From Flexibacter flexilis DSM 6793 (GTDB taxonomy: Bacteria > Bacteroidota > Bacteroidia > Cytophagales > Flexibacteraceae), in NCBI RefSeq assembly GCF_900112255.1, contig NZ_FOLE01000004.1, forward strand, positions 62,001 through 126,000: a stretch of DNA of 64,000 nucleotides, given 5' to 3'. Below the pieces are notes generated by a model. The model worked only from the letters and a program-made list of their open reading frames with translations. It was not told where the DNA came from and made no database searches. Shown piece after piece: positions 63,802 to 64,000 of this stretch. Within the stretch, counting starts at the first letter, position 1. Each line of letters begins with the position of its first letter. The position numbers and the translations under genes were made by a program.

Positions 63802-64000
63802 AAGTATTAATCAAAATAGTTTAGAGATGATAATAAAAGTTTCAGAAAACACACTCCAGCTAAAAATTTTGCAATAGTGTAAGTATTTGTAAAAAATATT
63901 GTGGTTGGCCTGTGAGCTTGTTTTTTAGGTTTTGAGCCCCTGCTACCACCAATAACAGCCATTACATTTCTTAACTTTAAGGTAAAAAGCTGTTAATGAA

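Overview
The window is a chromosomal segment of a Bacteroidota bacterium, most likely a Cytophagales relative. The evidence is a type IX secretion (T9SS) sorting domain on a secreted subtilase, PorP/SprF and PorV-type outer-membrane proteins, a SusC-like TonB-dependent receptor, promoter-like TAnnTTTG -7 motifs, few Shine-Dalgarno sequences, and AT-rich intergenic DNA. There are about 52 intact protein genes, one decayed gene (proB), two tRNA-Arg genes and many intrinsic terminators. I see no insertion sequence, prophage, integrase or CRISPR array.

Layout. 0-5 kb: the 5' part of tilS with a small partner ORF, a YfiR-like periplasmic protein, a T9SS-exported subtilase and a lipoprotein. 5-10 kb: tsf (without rpsB), a transaldolase-type fsa, and a minus-strand run of ftsE, a GT2 glycosyltransferase and a secreted protein. 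10-13 kb: a MurG-like glycosyltransferase and a TPR membrane protein with a duplicated module and a natural His6 tail. 13-16 kb: PorP/SprF, pdhB, a HIT protein and greA. 16-26 kb: a three-gene operon of TonB-dependent receptor, 1491-aa surface protein and PorV-like barrel. 26-28 kb: a proB pseudogene and an EI24 membrane protein. 28-34 kb: purine nucleoside phosphorylase, an EamA transporter, and a NUDIX / MORN-repeat barrel / nadD operon. 34-43 kb: FAH hydrolase, M23 peptidase, GNAT, radA, an O-antigen ligase-like protein, lolD and a prolyl oligopeptidase. 43-50 kb: a TPR protein and an operon of a VIT1/CCC1 transporter, a cyclic-nucleotide-binding protein, nadE and a DUF58 protein, then a lipoprotein. 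50-56 kb: a helical orphan protein, an MBL-fold hydrolase, a TPR sensor histidine kinase and two tRNA-Arg genes. 56-64 kb: a PrpE-type acyl-CoA synthetase, a VOC protein, an alpha/beta hydrolase, a porin / MFS / small membrane protein operon, a hotdog thioesterase-like protein and a small secreted protein.

Most of the window is housekeeping. The parts that look least explained are the receptor/surface protein/PorV operon with its own promoter, the MORN-repeat/outer-membrane-barrel fusion beside nadD, the decayed proB, the MFS transporter with an 80-residue periplasmic insertion behind a perfect 7-2-7 palindrome, and a 19-bp-stem inverted repeat upstream of the sensor kinase. All functions are inferred from sequence recognition; no searches were run.
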